NCBI GenBank assembly: GCA_021826695.1
Contig: JAKAYS010000006.1
Coordinates: forward strand, 1 to 48,236
Direction of reading: 5' to 3'
Source of the DNA: Acidobacteriota bacterium
Lineage (GTDB): Bacteria > Acidobacteriota > Terriglobia > Terriglobales > Acidobacteriaceae
DNA: 48,236 bases
The notes beneath the pieces were generated by a model that saw only the letters and a program-made list of their open reading frames with translations, was not told the origin of the DNA and searched no databases. Shown here piece after piece: positions 30,755 to 39,470 of the stretch. Positions within the stretch are counted from its first letter, which is position 1. Each line of letters begins with the position of its first letter. The position numbers and the translations under genes were made by a program.

Positions 30755-32374
30755 TCAGATTACGACAGCTTCCCGATATTCGCCGAAAACTTCTCTCAGG
30801 GTGCTGGCGATTTCGCCGACCGTCGCGTGGTTTTCGACAGCCTCGAGGATCGCTGGCATCAGGTTGGCTCCATTGCGCGCGGCATCCTCCACGCTGCGAA
30901 GGGCGGCCTGCCAGCGGGTTGCGTCGCGGCGCGCGCGCAAGGCCCGCAGTCGCTCGACCTGCTTGCGTTCGAGCGATTCATCAATGCGTTGCAGCGGAAT
31001 TCCCGGCTCATTCTCTCGCGTGAATCGGTTGACGCCGACGACGATCGCATCGCCGGTATCGACGGCGCGCTGATATTCGTAGGCGGCGTTTTGAATCTCC
31101 TGCTGGACATAACCTTGCTCAATGGCGCGTAGCATCCCGCCCATGGCGCCGATTTTTTGCAGATAGTCGTTGGCGCGAGCCTCAATCTCGTCTGTCAACG
31201 CTTCGATGGCATAGGAACCGGCGCATGGATCGACGGTCTGCGCCACTCCAGACTCATAGGCGAGGATCTGCTGGGTGCGCAGAGCGGTGCGCGCGGCCTC
31301 TTCTGTCGGCAACGCCAGCGCTTCGTCGAAACCATTGGTGTGCAGCGACTGCGTGCCGCCCAGGATGGCCGCCATCGCTTCGACTGCTGTACGCACGATG
31401 TTGTTCTCCGGCTGCTGCGCGGTCAACGTGGAACCGGCGGTCTGAGTGTGAAAGCGCAGCATCCACGAGCGCGGATTTTTTGCGCCGAATTCTTCGCGCA
31501 TGATGTGCGCCCACATGCGCCGCGCGGCGCGGAACTTGGCAATCTCTTCCAGAAAGTTGCTGTGGGCGTTGAAGAAGAAGGACAGCCTGGGCGCAAAGCG
31601 ATCAATGTCGAGGCCCGCATCTACGGCGGCCTGCACATACGTTTTGCCATTCGCCAGGGTAAAGGCGACCTCCTGCACGGCGGTCGAGCCGGCCTCTCGC
31701 ATGTGATAGCCGGAAATGGAAATGGGGTTCCACTCGGGCAGATTGTCGTTGGCCCAGGCGAACATGTCGGTGATGATGCGCATGGCGTGCGCGACGGGAT
31801 AAATGTACGTCCCGCGCGCGATGTATTCCTTCAGGATGTCGTTCTGCACCGTGCCGGAAAGCTTCTTGACGTCCGCGCCAGCGCGTCGCGCCACGGCGAC
31901 ATAGAGCGCGAGAAGAATGCTTGCCGTGGAGTTGATGGTCATCGAGGTGGAGATTTTATCGAGAGGAATGTCCGCGAAGAGGCGCTCCATGTCCTCAATG
32001 GAATCGATCGCAACGCCGACCTTGCCCACCTCGCCAAGAGACATGGGATCGTCGGAGTCATAGCCGATTTGCGTGGGCAGGTCGAAGGCGACCGACAGGC
32101 CCGCGGTTCCGCTGGCGAGGAGAAATTTGTAGCGACGATTGCTCTCCTCGGCGTCTCCCATGCCGGCATACTGGCGCATCGTCCACAGGCGGCCGCGATA
32201 CATGGTCGGCTGAATGCCGCGCGTGTAGGGAAATTCACCGGGATAGCCGATGTCCTTTTCGGCCTGCTCGTTGCTCGAACTCGTAGGAGCGCTGTAGATG
32301 GGCTGAAAGACAAGACCAGCCCCGGGCGTCATCGGAGGAAGCTCGTCGGCATTTTTTGCGACGCGATTTGGCAT
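30755..32374 (-). CDS. Methylmalonyl-CoA mutase, large (catalytic) subunit
   Basis: Catalytic TIM-barrel subunit of a B12-dependent acyl-CoA mutase, 539 residues. Seen: [83 protein letters not shown] and [23 protein letters not shown]. The cobalamin-binding domain is absent, as in the split enzymes, and no small B12-binding subunit or MeaB chaperone is in the window. Methylmalonyl-CoA is the most likely substrate, but related mutases differ by only a few active-site residues. AAAGG precedes the ATG by five bases. A 416-codon frame on the opposite strand is a shadow. Confidence 0.93.
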   Translation of the reverse strand: MPNRVAKNADELPPMTPGAGLVFQPIYSAPTSSSNEQAEKDIGYPGEFPYTRGIQPTMYRGRLWTMRQYAGMGDAEESNRRYKFLLASGTAGLSVAFDLPTQIGYDSDDPMSLGEVGKVGVAIDSIEDMERLFADIPLDKISTSMTINSTASILLALYVAVARRAGADVKKLSGTVQNDILKEYIARGTYIYPVAHAMRIITDMFAWANDNLPEWNPISISGYHMREAGSTAVQEVAFTLANGKTYVQAAVDAGLDIDRFAPRLSFFFNAHSNFLEEIAKFRAARRMWAHIMREEFGAKNPRSWMLRFHTQTAGSTLTAQQPENNIVRTAVEAMAAILGGTQSLHTNGFDEALALPTEEAARTALRTQQILAYESGVAQTVDPCAGSYAIEALTDEIEARANDYLQKIGAMGGMLRAIEQGYVQQEIQNAAYEYQRAVDTGDAIVVGVNRFTRENEPGIPLQRIDESLERKQVERLRALRARRDATRWQAALRSVEDAARNGANLMPAILEAVENHATVGEIASTLREVFGEYREAVVI

Positions 32375-32403
32375 ACAAGCCTTTGGGGATGCAGCACGGA
32401 TTT

Positions 32404-32910
32404 CTAGTGTGGCGAACGGCGCGAACTGACAAACGCGCTCACAGAAAAATACGCAAACAGCACCGTCATGATCGAATAAACGACGAAGTGGCGATGCTCG
32501 GGGCCGAATTTCCAGGCATGACGCACACGGTAGAGGCCCTCAGCAAAAAATAAAGCGAAGATTCCGAAGAAGAGGCCGGTCACCTCGTGCCACAGGGCGC
32601 GGACGGCGCGGGTGAATGGCTTCCAAAATCCCCGATGAAAGCCGCGTGTGCCACTGGATACGCGGCGAGTTACGGTATGGCGATGTTCGGCCAACTCGCG
32701 TGCCTGCGCCGCGATGACGGGTGCTTTCTCTCGTGCGGATGCGGCTGCATTTTGCGCCTGTCCGCTCAAAACTTTTGCGGCGGCGCGCGTTCCCCGTCCA
32801 AGTTTTCGACCTAGATTGACATATTTCACAACAGAAAAGTGTAGCAGCCGGACGAACTGCGTTGCCCTCTTTCGCAAAGGGAAGTAAGGTAGTGGAAACG
32901 CGACTATCAA
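32404..32910 (-). CDS. Small membrane protein of unknown function
   Basis: Up to 168 residues. The N-terminal half is basic and Ala/Arg-rich ([21 protein letters not shown]), helical and possibly coiled. Two hydrophobic segments follow ([18 protein letters not shown] and [20 protein letters not shown]). I do not recognise the family. The start is unclear: the frame opens at 32910, and GTG at 32829 ([11 protein letters not shown]) is a plausible shorter start. It is upstream of the mutase gene and divergent from the gene at 32929. Confidence 0.6.
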   Translation of the reverse strand: MIVAFPLPYFPLRKRATQFVRLLHFSVVKYVNLGRKLGRGTRAAAKVLSGQAQNAAASAREKAPVIAAQARELAEHRHTVTRRVSSGTRGFHRGFWKPFTRAVRALWHEVTGLFFGIFALFFAEGLYRVRHAWKFGPEHRHFVVYSIMTVLFAYFSVSAFVSSRRSPH

Positions 32911-32928
32911 GGCGCGAGGGAGGCTGGA

Positions 32929-33228
32929 TTGAATCGCAAGATACGCAATCTCATTGAGCAGCTAGGCGAAGCCATCCATGAAACGGTCGCTGAATCCGAC
33001 CAGATTGCCGGGGTGGTGCGTAACATCCGCGCAGAGGGTTTTGAGGTCCTGCTGATGCTGGAGGCCACTATCGGGCTGAATGAAGCAGCAGAAGAAGAGT
33101 CGGCGGAGAAGAAGAATAAATTGGAGTCTCCTGGCGGTGGACCATTTACCGCACAGGACCTTCATTTTCTTCGTTCTTTGCGGATTCGCGTGAACGAGGA
33201 AGCGGGAAGCGCAGAAGCAGCAGACTAA
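32929..33228 (+). CDS. Small acidic hypothetical protein
   Basis: A 99-residue soluble, acidic protein that I do not recognise. The N-terminal helix-rich part (IRNLIEQLGEAIHETVAESDQIAGVVRNIRAEGFEVLLMLEATIGL) is followed by a charged linker and a second helical part (LHFLRSLRIRVNEE). The start is TTG with an excellent GGGAGG at 32918-32923, five bases away, which makes it likely to be real. It stands alone before glgC. Confidence 0.65.
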   Translation: MNRKIRNLIEQLGEAIHETVAESDQIAGVVRNIRAEGFEVLLMLEATIGLNEAAEEESAEKKNKLESPGGGPFTAQDLHFLRSLRIRVNEEAGSAEAAD

Positions 33229-33388
33229 TGGCCGTAGCAATGGGTTGAAGTTGGCGCGCCGTTAGTGCCATATTTGCTGTCTGTGTGATAGCATCTGCGG
33301 TTCCAGGGAACAGGGCGCGAAAGAGTGTCATCCGGGAAATGAAGGAAGCTGGATCTGACGGCGCTTTACCGAGCATGAGGGAAATGCG

Positions 33389-34654
33389 ATGTCCTCAATG
33401 AAAGATACATTGGGCGTTCTGTTGGCAGGCGGGGCCGGTGAGAGGCTTTACCCTCTGACCCGCGACCGCGCCAAGCCAGCGGTGACGTTTGGCGGCAACT
33501 ATCGCATCATCGACATTACCTTGTCGAACTGCATCAACTCCGACCTGCGCCGCATTTATATTTTGACCCAATATAAAGCGCTCTCTTTGAATCGTCATAT
33601 CCGTGAAGGCTGGGGGACGGTCGTCGCCAATGAACTGGGGGAGTTCATTGAGATTCTGCCACCCATGCAGCGCGTCAGCTCCAACTGGTACATGGGGACC
33701 GCCGATGCTGTCTATCAGAACATTTATTCCATCGGCAGCGAGCAGCCCAAGCGGGTGCTGATACTCTCCGGCGATCACATCTACAAAATGAATTATGGGC
33801 GCATGATGCAGCAGCATCTGGACTCTGGCGCGGATGTTACGCTTGCGACGCTTCCCATTGAACCCACGGAGGTTTCGCGTTTTGGCGTGGTGGAAATCTC
33901 TCGCAATGGAGAGGTCGTCGGCTTCCAGGAAAAGCCGCAGGAGACAGACCTGCGATCGCCTTTCAATCCTGGGAAGGTCGATGCCTCGATGGGCATCTAT
34001 CTCTTCAATACGGATGTGCTGCTGCCCACTCTGATCCGCGACGCGGACGATCCAAACTCCAAGCATGACTTCGGCCACAACATTCTTCCCAGCATGCTGG
34101 GACAATACAAAATGTATGCGTTCAACTTCGTCGATGAGAACAAGCAGGAAGCACTGTATTGGCGCGATGTGGGGACGCTCGACGCCTATTACGACGCCAA
34201 CATGGACGTGGCGTCGTTGACGCCGATCTTCAATCTCTACGACAAAAGCTGGCCCATGCGCACCCGGCCACTGCAATATCCTCCGGCGAAGTTCGTATTT
34301 GGCGAGCCAGGACGCACCGGGATGGCCATCAATTCGGTCATTTCGGCGGGCTGCATCGTTTCCGGGGCCACCGTGCGCAACAGCGTTCTATCGCACGATG
34401 TACGCGTCAACTCTTATGGCGAAGTAGACTCGAGCATTTTGTTTTCTCATGTCAGGATTGGCCGCCACTGCCGCATTCGACGCGCCATCATCGATCGCGA
34501 CGTGCAACTCCCCGAAGGTACTGTGATTGGCTACGACGCCAATGAGGACCGTAAGAACCATCTGGTCACGGAGAGTGGCATCACGGTGGTCAGCAGGGAT
34601 TATTCGCTCTACGAAAATCCTGTGTCCTCCGATTTTCTTCCGCACGAACCCTGA
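33389..34654 (+). CDS. glgC: Glucose-1-phosphate adenylyltransferase
   Basis: Makes ADP-glucose for glycogen synthesis; allosterically regulated in most bacteria. Seen: nucleotidyltransferase signature LLAGGAGERLYPLTRDRAKPAV near residues 11-32, GTADAVYQN, LSGDHIYKMNY, GFQEKP, and a C-terminal left-handed beta-helix (CIVSGATVRNSVLSHDVRV, HCRIRRAIIDRDVQLPEG). The length of 421 residues is normal. GAGGGAAA precedes the ATG. No other glg genes are adjacent. The sigma-factor gene follows after about 250 bases. Confidence 0.97.
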   Translation: MSSMKDTLGVLLAGGAGERLYPLTRDRAKPAVTFGGNYRIIDITLSNCINSDLRRIYILTQYKALSLNRHIREGWGTVVANELGEFIEILPPMQRVSSNWYMGTADAVYQNIYSIGSEQPKRVLILSGDHIYKMNYGRMMQQHLDSGADVTLATLPIEPTEVSRFGVVEISRNGEVVGFQEKPQETDLRSPFNPGKVDASMGIYLFNTDVLLPTLIRDADDPNSKHDFGHNILPSMLGQYKMYAFNFVDENKQEALYWRDVGTLDAYYDANMDVASLTPIFNLYDKSWPMRTRPLQYPPAKFVFGEPGRTGMAINSVISAGCIVSGATVRNSVLSHDVRVNSYGEVDSSILFSHVRIGRHCRIRRAIIDRDVQLPEGTVIGYDANEDRKNHLVTESGITVVSRDYSLYENPVSSDFLPHEP

Positions 34655-34710
34655 CTTCCCGCATTTTGAAATCCCATGGCTGGGCACTGTGACCCGCGGT
34701 TTTCCTTGTT

Positions 34711-34746
34711 TGCAACTTTTTGTTCCGGCCGCTTGCTTTTATGTAC
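34711..34746 (+). promoter_or_regulatory. Possible ECF-type promoter before the sigma-factor operon
   Basis: TGCAACTTTTTG (34711-34722) resembles the AAC-containing -35 element of ECF sigma promoters, with a loose -10 candidate around TATGTA (34740-34745). This would fit autoregulation by the sigma factor below. The -10 match is weak. The rest of 34655-34904 shows nothing else recognisable. Confidence 0.3.
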
Positions 34747-34904
34747 CATGGGGGAACGAAACCGTTGCAGCCTGCGTATCTTCTTTCATGGGATTGACGG
34801 CCTGGTCATTGCCGCAGAACAGCTTCACCCGGTTCGATGTACGGGAGCGTAGCGGCAGTACGGCCCAGGGCCGCCATGCTCCATCGAAAACGACAGCGAC
34901 GGCC

Positions 34905-35519
34905 ATGGAGCGAAAGCCCGCAGCCCACGTGGAAGAAACCAACGTACTTGTACGCCGTTGTCTACAGGGAGACGGCCACGCCTGGCAGCAAATCGTGGAG
35001 TTGCAACATCGTCGCGTCTATAGCATCTGCTACCGATTCACCGGCTCTGCCAGCGACTCGGAAGATCTGACCCAGGACGTGTTCCTGAAGGTCTATCGGA
35101 ATCTGAAAACGTTCGACCTGGAGCGGGGCAGCTTCCAGAGCTGGCTGATCGCCCTCACGCGCAATCTGCTGGTCGATCATTTTCGTCGCACCCGCGCCGA
35201 GCAGACGACCCACTCGCTGGACGCCGGATGGGATGATCCCGATGGACAGGCCGCGCCCGCAGAAAGACTTCAGGCCCGCGAACGGGACCCGTTGGAACAC
35301 TCCATCAGCCGTGAAGTGCAGGCGCTTGTGCAGAAGGCGTTGCTACAGGTTTCCCCGGAGCTGCGCGAGGCGGTAATTCTTCGCGACCTGAAAGATATGG
35401 ACTACAAGGAAATTGCCGAGGTCCTGCGGATTCCTGAAGGGACTGTGAAGTCTCGCATCAGCCGCGGTCGCATGGAACTGGCAAGGCTGCTGGAACGTAA
35501 CAGAAAGCAGGTGATGTAA
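34905..35519 (+). CDS. ECF-family RNA polymerase sigma factor
   Basis: Sigma-70 ECF factor of about 204 residues directing polymerase to stress promoters. Seen: region 2 (HRRVYSICYRFTGSASDSEDLTQDVFLKVYRNL, then FQSWLIALTRNLLVDHFRR) at about residues 30-110 and region 4 (ELREAVILRDLKDMDYKEIAEVLRIPEGTVKSRISRGRMEL) at about 150-195. The frame extends upstream to 34527, overlapping glgC, but homology begins just after ATG 34905; ATG 34788 is an alternative. No good ribosome site marks either. Its TAA abuts the anti-sigma ATG. Confidence 0.92.
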   Translation: MERKPAAHVEETNVLVRRCLQGDGHAWQQIVELQHRRVYSICYRFTGSASDSEDLTQDVFLKVYRNLKTFDLERGSFQSWLIALTRNLLVDHFRRTRAEQTTHSLDAGWDDPDGQAAPAERLQARERDPLEHSISREVQALVQKALLQVSPELREAVILRDLKDMDYKEIAEVLRIPEGTVKSRISRGRMELARLLERNRKQVM

Positions 35520-36671
35520 ATGGCAGACTTCTCCCAATTCGGGGCCAATAAGCCGCCAGCCTCGTCTGGCCCGCTCGACTGCGCCATGGTTGAGTCGTGG
35601 TTGACCGAGGCGGCTGAAGAGACGTTGCCGTCCATGCAGGCGGAGCAGTTGCGGGAACATGCAGCGGGTTGTGCGGTCTGCCGCGAGAAGCTCACCCAGG
35701 CGCGGCGTGGACGGGACTGGCTGTTGGTGTTGAAAGAAGAAACATTACAGTCCCCGGCGGACCTGGTTGCAAAGATTCTGGCGAAGACGTCAGGCGCTTC
35801 AGAGTTGGACCCTTCCGACTTCGACCTCATGGCCTCGGACACTTTGGCAAGGAACGTCGCGAAAGCGCATCGCGTCGTTCCGGAAGCCACAAGTTCGTCT
35901 AGCCTCGCAGTCCAGAGTGCTACGAAGGGAATGGCGGATGCCTTTCCAGTACAGAGCAAAGTTTTGCAAGGGTCGTTAGGAATACCACGATCTTCAGGAG
36001 CGGCAATTCCCGCGTGGCAGCGTCCTTCCGTGATCGCCCTGCGGCGAAACCTGATGGAACCGCGATTGGCCATGGTGGCGGCAATGGCATTCTTCTCCAT
36101 CACCCTCACATTGAATCTGATGGGGGTCAGGATCGGTAACCTGCGCGCTGCCGATCTACAGCCGCAAAACTTTCGTCGCTCTGTCACGCGTCAGTATGCG
36201 GAGGCGAACGCGCGTGTTGTGCGGTATTACGAGAATTTACGGATTGTGTATGAGGTCGAGTCACGGGTCCAGCAGTTGCGCCGCGCCGCCGATACAGAAG
36301 CGCAGCCCGTCCGGTCGGGGAGCAAGCAGCGCAAAGGAACCTCCGGCGCAGGCCACGGCCAGAATGACTCCAGCTCCAAGGAGTCTCATAGGGACCGCAT
36401 GGCCATCAATCCCCATGCGCCACAACCACGTCAGGCAGTTCCCATCGAACCTCCGCCTATCGTGTCTGGCCCGGTGATGAATGCGGACTTTGAGGTGCAG
36501 CCATCGCTTACAGGGCGTGCGGGGATGGGCCGCATCTGGGGTGCGCAGACCATGGCGGGCAGATCTGCATCGTTTTTTTCATTGCATTCCAGACGCCAGT
36601 TCGCACTACAGGCTACTTCGTGCCCGCTCCGTATCAGTTGTCACTCCATGCGAGAAAGGGGATTGGCATGA
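35520..36671 (+). CDS. Membrane-bound zinc-finger anti-sigma factor
   Basis: A 383-residue protein beginning immediately after the sigma stop, with AGGTGA at 35509-35514 as its ribosome site. Seen: an anti-sigma zinc domain with His47-x3-Cys51-x2-Cys54 (EHAAGCAVC) and Cys21; a linker; one transmembrane helix at about 183-203 (LAMVAAMAFFSITLTLNLMG); and an extracytoplasmic, Gln/Arg/Pro-rich tail. It should hold the ECF factor inactive until an envelope signal arrives. The last 30 or so residues are unlike the rest in composition, but no frameshift can be shown. The stop overlaps the next ATG (ATGA). Confidence 0.85.
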   Translation: MADFSQFGANKPPASSGPLDCAMVESWLTEAAEETLPSMQAEQLREHAAGCAVCREKLTQARRGRDWLLVLKEETLQSPADLVAKILAKTSGASELDPSDFDLMASDTLARNVAKAHRVVPEATSSSSLAVQSATKGMADAFPVQSKVLQGSLGIPRSSGAAIPAWQRPSVIALRRNLMEPRLAMVAAMAFFSITLTLNLMGVRIGNLRAADLQPQNFRRSVTRQYAEANARVVRYYENLRIVYEVESRVQQLRRAADTEAQPVRSGSKQRKGTSGAGHGQNDSSSKESHRDRMAINPHAPQPRQAVPIEPPPIVSGPVMNADFEVQPSLTGRAGMGRIWGAQTMAGRSASFFSLHSRRQFALQATSCPLRISCHSMRERGLA

Positions 36672-37558
36672 ATTGTGCAAATCATCCCGATACACCCGTT
36701 GTAGCGTACTGCCAGTTCTGCGGAAAACCGCTTTGTGCGCAGTGCGCCCATAAGATCAACAACATAGTCGGCTGCGAGTCGTGTTTTGCCGCGCGGATCG
36801 GTGCAACCACTGGCGCAGGACCTCTCCCTCCTGGGACGCAACCTCCTCAATCAGGCTGCTGCATGCAGCCCTGGCTTGCTTTTTGCTTAGGATGGATTCC
36901 CGGTGTAGGGGCCATGTATAACGGGCAATTTGCCAAAGCCCTGGTCCACGTGCTGGTCTTCGCGTTTCTGGTGAGCCTGTCCGATCAACACGGATTTTTT
37001 GGGATTCTGGTCGCAAGCTGGGTTTTTTACCAGGTTTTCGATGCGTACCAGACGGCGATCGCGCGGCGCGACGGCCTTCCCTTGCCCAATCCGCTGGGGT
37101 TGAATGATGTGGCCCAATGGTTTGGAATCAAAAGCAGCGCGCCATATTCAGCAGCGGGTCCATATCCCGCCAACCCCGTTCCGCCAGCCCCGGGAACGGT
37201 CGCCCCTGACTCTACTGCGAACCCAACGGGAAGCAGCTCTGGGTTTGCATCCAGCGCCCCTGGCGCTGCTCCGTTCACGCAGCCATACGGCCAGCCATTT
37301 TCTCCGCCAAACGCCGCACCCTTTACGGGGTATATGCCGCCAGTCCCACCAGACCAGGCGGACATCCCGGATCTGCGCCGCGGAATTCCTACCGGGGCCA
37401 TCGTTCTCGTAGTTATTGGGGTCGCTTTTCTTCTGGGGAACATGGGGATCTTCAGCGCATTTTGGCTGGACAAGAGCTGGCCGTTGCTGCTCATTGGCTT
37501 AGGCATATGGCTGTTAATCCAGCGTAGCCAAAATCCGCCGCCGGGAGGTGTGCGATGA
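36668..37558 (+). CDS. B-box zinc-finger membrane protein with LiaF-type (DUF5668) segment
   Basis: A protein of about 296 residues. Seen: N-terminal B-box-like zinc finger (Cys3, His6, Cys15, Cys18, Cys23, Cys26, Cys36, Cys39), two or three hydrophobic segments at about 68-125 (LAFCLGWIPGVGAMYNG, VLVFAFLVSLS, ILVASWVFYQVFDAYQ), a Pro/Ala/Ser linker, and a C-terminal DUF5668 pair (GAIVLVVIGVAFLLGNMG, WPLLLIGLGIWLLI). AGGGGA at 36657-36662 favours ATG 36668. It overlaps both neighbours by four bases, so it belongs to the sigma operon. It is probably an envelope sensor or effector. Confidence 0.85.
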   Translation: MNCANHPDTPVVAYCQFCGKPLCAQCAHKINNIVGCESCFAARIGATTGAGPLPPGTQPPQSGCCMQPWLAFCLGWIPGVGAMYNGQFAKALVHVLVFAFLVSLSDQHGFFGILVASWVFYQVFDAYQTAIARRDGLPLPNPLGLNDVAQWFGIKSSAPYSAAGPYPANPVPPAPGTVAPDSTANPTGSSSGFASSAPGAAPFTQPYGQPFSPPNAAPFTGYMPPVPPDQADIPDLRRGIPTGAIVLVVIGVAFLLGNMGIFSAFWLDKSWPLLLIGLGIWLLIQRSQNPPPGGVR

Positions 37559-37917
37559 ACCACTGGTATCAGGCGCGCCGGATGCGCCGGCCGATTGTAC
37601 TTATTACCATTGGCGTACTGGCGTTGCTCAGTGTGTGGCACGTAGCGCGTTTTGAGGCCACCTGGCCGCTGATTCTGATTGTTATTGGGCTGCTGCAGAT
37701 AGCAGAACGCGCGGCCTGGACCACGGATGTTCGCGAGCAACAGGCGCAAGGTTTTGCTCCAGCGATGGGCGGCAATCCTGTCAATTCTGATCCAGTCAAT
37801 CCCAGCCCAGCCAACCCCTCGTACTGGTCCACGGCCTCGCCGCAGCCCGTTGCCGAAGGGCCCCTGATTCAAACGCATCCACCAGCGCCGGAAGATTCCG
37901 GCAGAGATGATCGGTAA
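37555..37917 (+). CDS. Small membrane protein with LiaF-type segment
   Basis: A 120-residue protein: basic N-terminus, two hydrophobic segments (PIVLITIGVLALLSVWHV and TWPLILIVIGLLQIAE) in the DUF5668/LiaF pattern, then a Pro/Asn/Ser-rich cytoplasmic or periplasmic tail. It overlaps the B-box gene by ATGA and the next gene's start by about 10 bases. Its core is plainly related to segments in the genes before and after it. Confidence 0.8.
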   Translation: MNHWYQARRMRRPIVLITIGVLALLSVWHVARFEATWPLILIVIGLLQIAERAAWTTDVREQQAQGFAPAMGGNPVNSDPVNPSPANPSYWSTASPQPVAEGPLIQTHPPAPEDSGRDDR

Positions 37918-39442
37918 CGCCATGGGAATGCCGCCAACACCGCCCCCTTATCCGCCGCCGCACCAGCAGGGCGACCCGTGGAGGAACCAGCGCGCGCAGT
38001 GGAAGGCGCAGCGCAGGTATTTGAAGATGCAGTCGAAACAGCAGCGAGCGGTCTACCGAGCGTACTCACGCAGCTCAATGGTAGGTCCTGTTCTGCTGGT
38101 AGGCATCGGGGTCGTTGCACTCCTGATGACGACGCACCGCTTGAATGCGCCGTACTTCTGGCGATGGTATGGACACTGGTGGCCGCTGATTCTGATAGTT
38201 GCCGGCATTTTGCTGGCGTTGGAGTCGCTGGCCTTTGCCCGATACTCGCGGATTCGACTCGGGGGTGGCGTGGTTTTTCTTGGGATCATTCTCGCGCTGC
38301 TTGGCGTGGCGGCAGCGCACAACGATATCAACTGGTCGGCGATAGGAGAGCAACTGCAATTCGGCGACAATGTGGACCTGGCGCAGATGTTCGGCCAGAA
38401 GCATAAGGCCAGCGAACAAATCGACCATGCCCTGCCTGCGGACGCAACGCTCGTCATTCAAAATCAGCGCGGAGATATCACGATCTCCAACGGCACGGAT
38501 GACCAGATGCATCTGACTCTGGACAAAACGGTCTACAGCAATTCCGATTCCGATGCAGAGCAAAAGCTACAGAGCATGGAGCCGCTCATCACTTCCAGCG
38601 GCAGCGTAATCACACTGCATATGCCCTCCAGCGACAGCCAGATTGCCGATATGGCGCTTACTTTGCCCTCTAGCACGGCAGTACAGGTGCGGTCGGAACA
38701 AGGAGACATCACCGTCAATGGCCGTCAGGCTGCGGTGACCATCAACTCCAACCACGGAAATGTGCAGTTGGGCAGTATCGATGGCGCTGTTCATGCGACG
38801 ATGCATGAAGGCGATTTCTCCGCCAGCAAGGTTCAGGGCAGTCTGACATTAAGCGGGCACATGAACGATCTGACCCTGTCGCAGATCAGCGGAGTGGTTG
38901 CCCTGGATGGAGACTTTTTTGGCGACGTGCATCTGGAAGGCCTGCAGGGTCCAGTGCATTTCCATTCCAGTCGCACGGACATTCAGATAACTCGTCTGGA
39001 TGGCTCAGTGTCTCTGGATTCGGGCGATTTAACCGTGGAAAATGCCACCGGCCCGACAGCGATTGCGACGCGGGCCAAGGATGTTGAATTGCATGGCATC
39101 TCTGGCGACCTGCGCGTCCACAACTCCGACGGAGATGTGGAGGTGAAAACGCTCGATCCGATGGGCAGCATCAATATCGAAAACACCAATGGCTCGGTAC
39201 AGGTGACTGTTCCGGAAGATGCGAAATTCTCTATCGAAGCTACTGCTGTCGATGGCGAAGTTCACACCGACTTCAACCTATCCACGGAAAATGGCAATGA
39301 GCACAGCATCGTGTCCGGTTCTGTGGGTGGGGGTGGTCCGCTGTTGCACATCACGGCAGAAAAAGGCGACATCACGCTGCATAAAGGCGCCGCGAATGCG
39401 ATCCCGGAACCTGCGCATGCCTCAGGGCATTCGCATCCCTGA
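37907..39442 (+). CDS. DUF5668-DUF4097 membrane protein with beta-helix-like repeats
   Basis: Up to 511 residues. Seen: a Pro- and Gln/Arg-rich N-terminus, a LiaF-type membrane region (VGPVLLVGIGVVALL, WPLILIVAGILLALE, a third hydrophobic strand GVVFLGIILALLGV), then a long DUF4097 domain from about residue 175 built of short strands (LVIQNQRGDITISNG, VQVRSEQGDITVNG, VHATMHEGDFSASKVQGSL, LRVHNSDGDVEVKTL), probably a beta-helix outside the membrane. The C-terminus is His-rich. Three in-frame ATGs (37907, 37922, 37928) compete. Last gene of the sigma operon. Confidence 0.85.
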   Translation: MIGNAMGMPPTPPPYPPPHQQGDPWRNQRAQWKAQRRYLKMQSKQQRAVYRAYSRSSMVGPVLLVGIGVVALLMTTHRLNAPYFWRWYGHWWPLILIVAGILLALESLAFARYSRIRLGGGVVFLGIILALLGVAAAHNDINWSAIGEQLQFGDNVDLAQMFGQKHKASEQIDHALPADATLVIQNQRGDITISNGTDDQMHLTLDKTVYSNSDSDAEQKLQSMEPLITSSGSVITLHMPSSDSQIADMALTLPSSTAVQVRSEQGDITVNGRQAAVTINSNHGNVQLGSIDGAVHATMHEGDFSASKVQGSLTLSGHMNDLTLSQISGVVALDGDFFGDVHLEGLQGPVHFHSSRTDIQITRLDGSVSLDSGDLTVENATGPTAIATRAKDVELHGISGDLRVHNSDGDVEVKTLDPMGSINIENTNGSVQVTVPEDAKFSIEATAVDGEVHTDFNLSTENGNEHSIVSGSVGGGGPLLHITAEKGDITLHKGAANAIPEPAHASGHSHP

Positions 39443-39470
39443 TGCAGAGAACTGCTTGCGAGCGGTGGAA

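Noticed and set aside
31157-32407. 416-codon frame opposite the methylmalonyl-CoA mutase gene
   Set aside because: Shadow of a conserved coding gene; rich in His, Arg and Gly, no domain recognised.
36481-36753. Alternative 90-codon frame at the end of the anti-sigma gene, as evidence of a frameshift
   Set aside because: The main frame overlaps the next gene by a clean ATGA with a good ribosome site. The odd final residues alone do not prove a frameshift.
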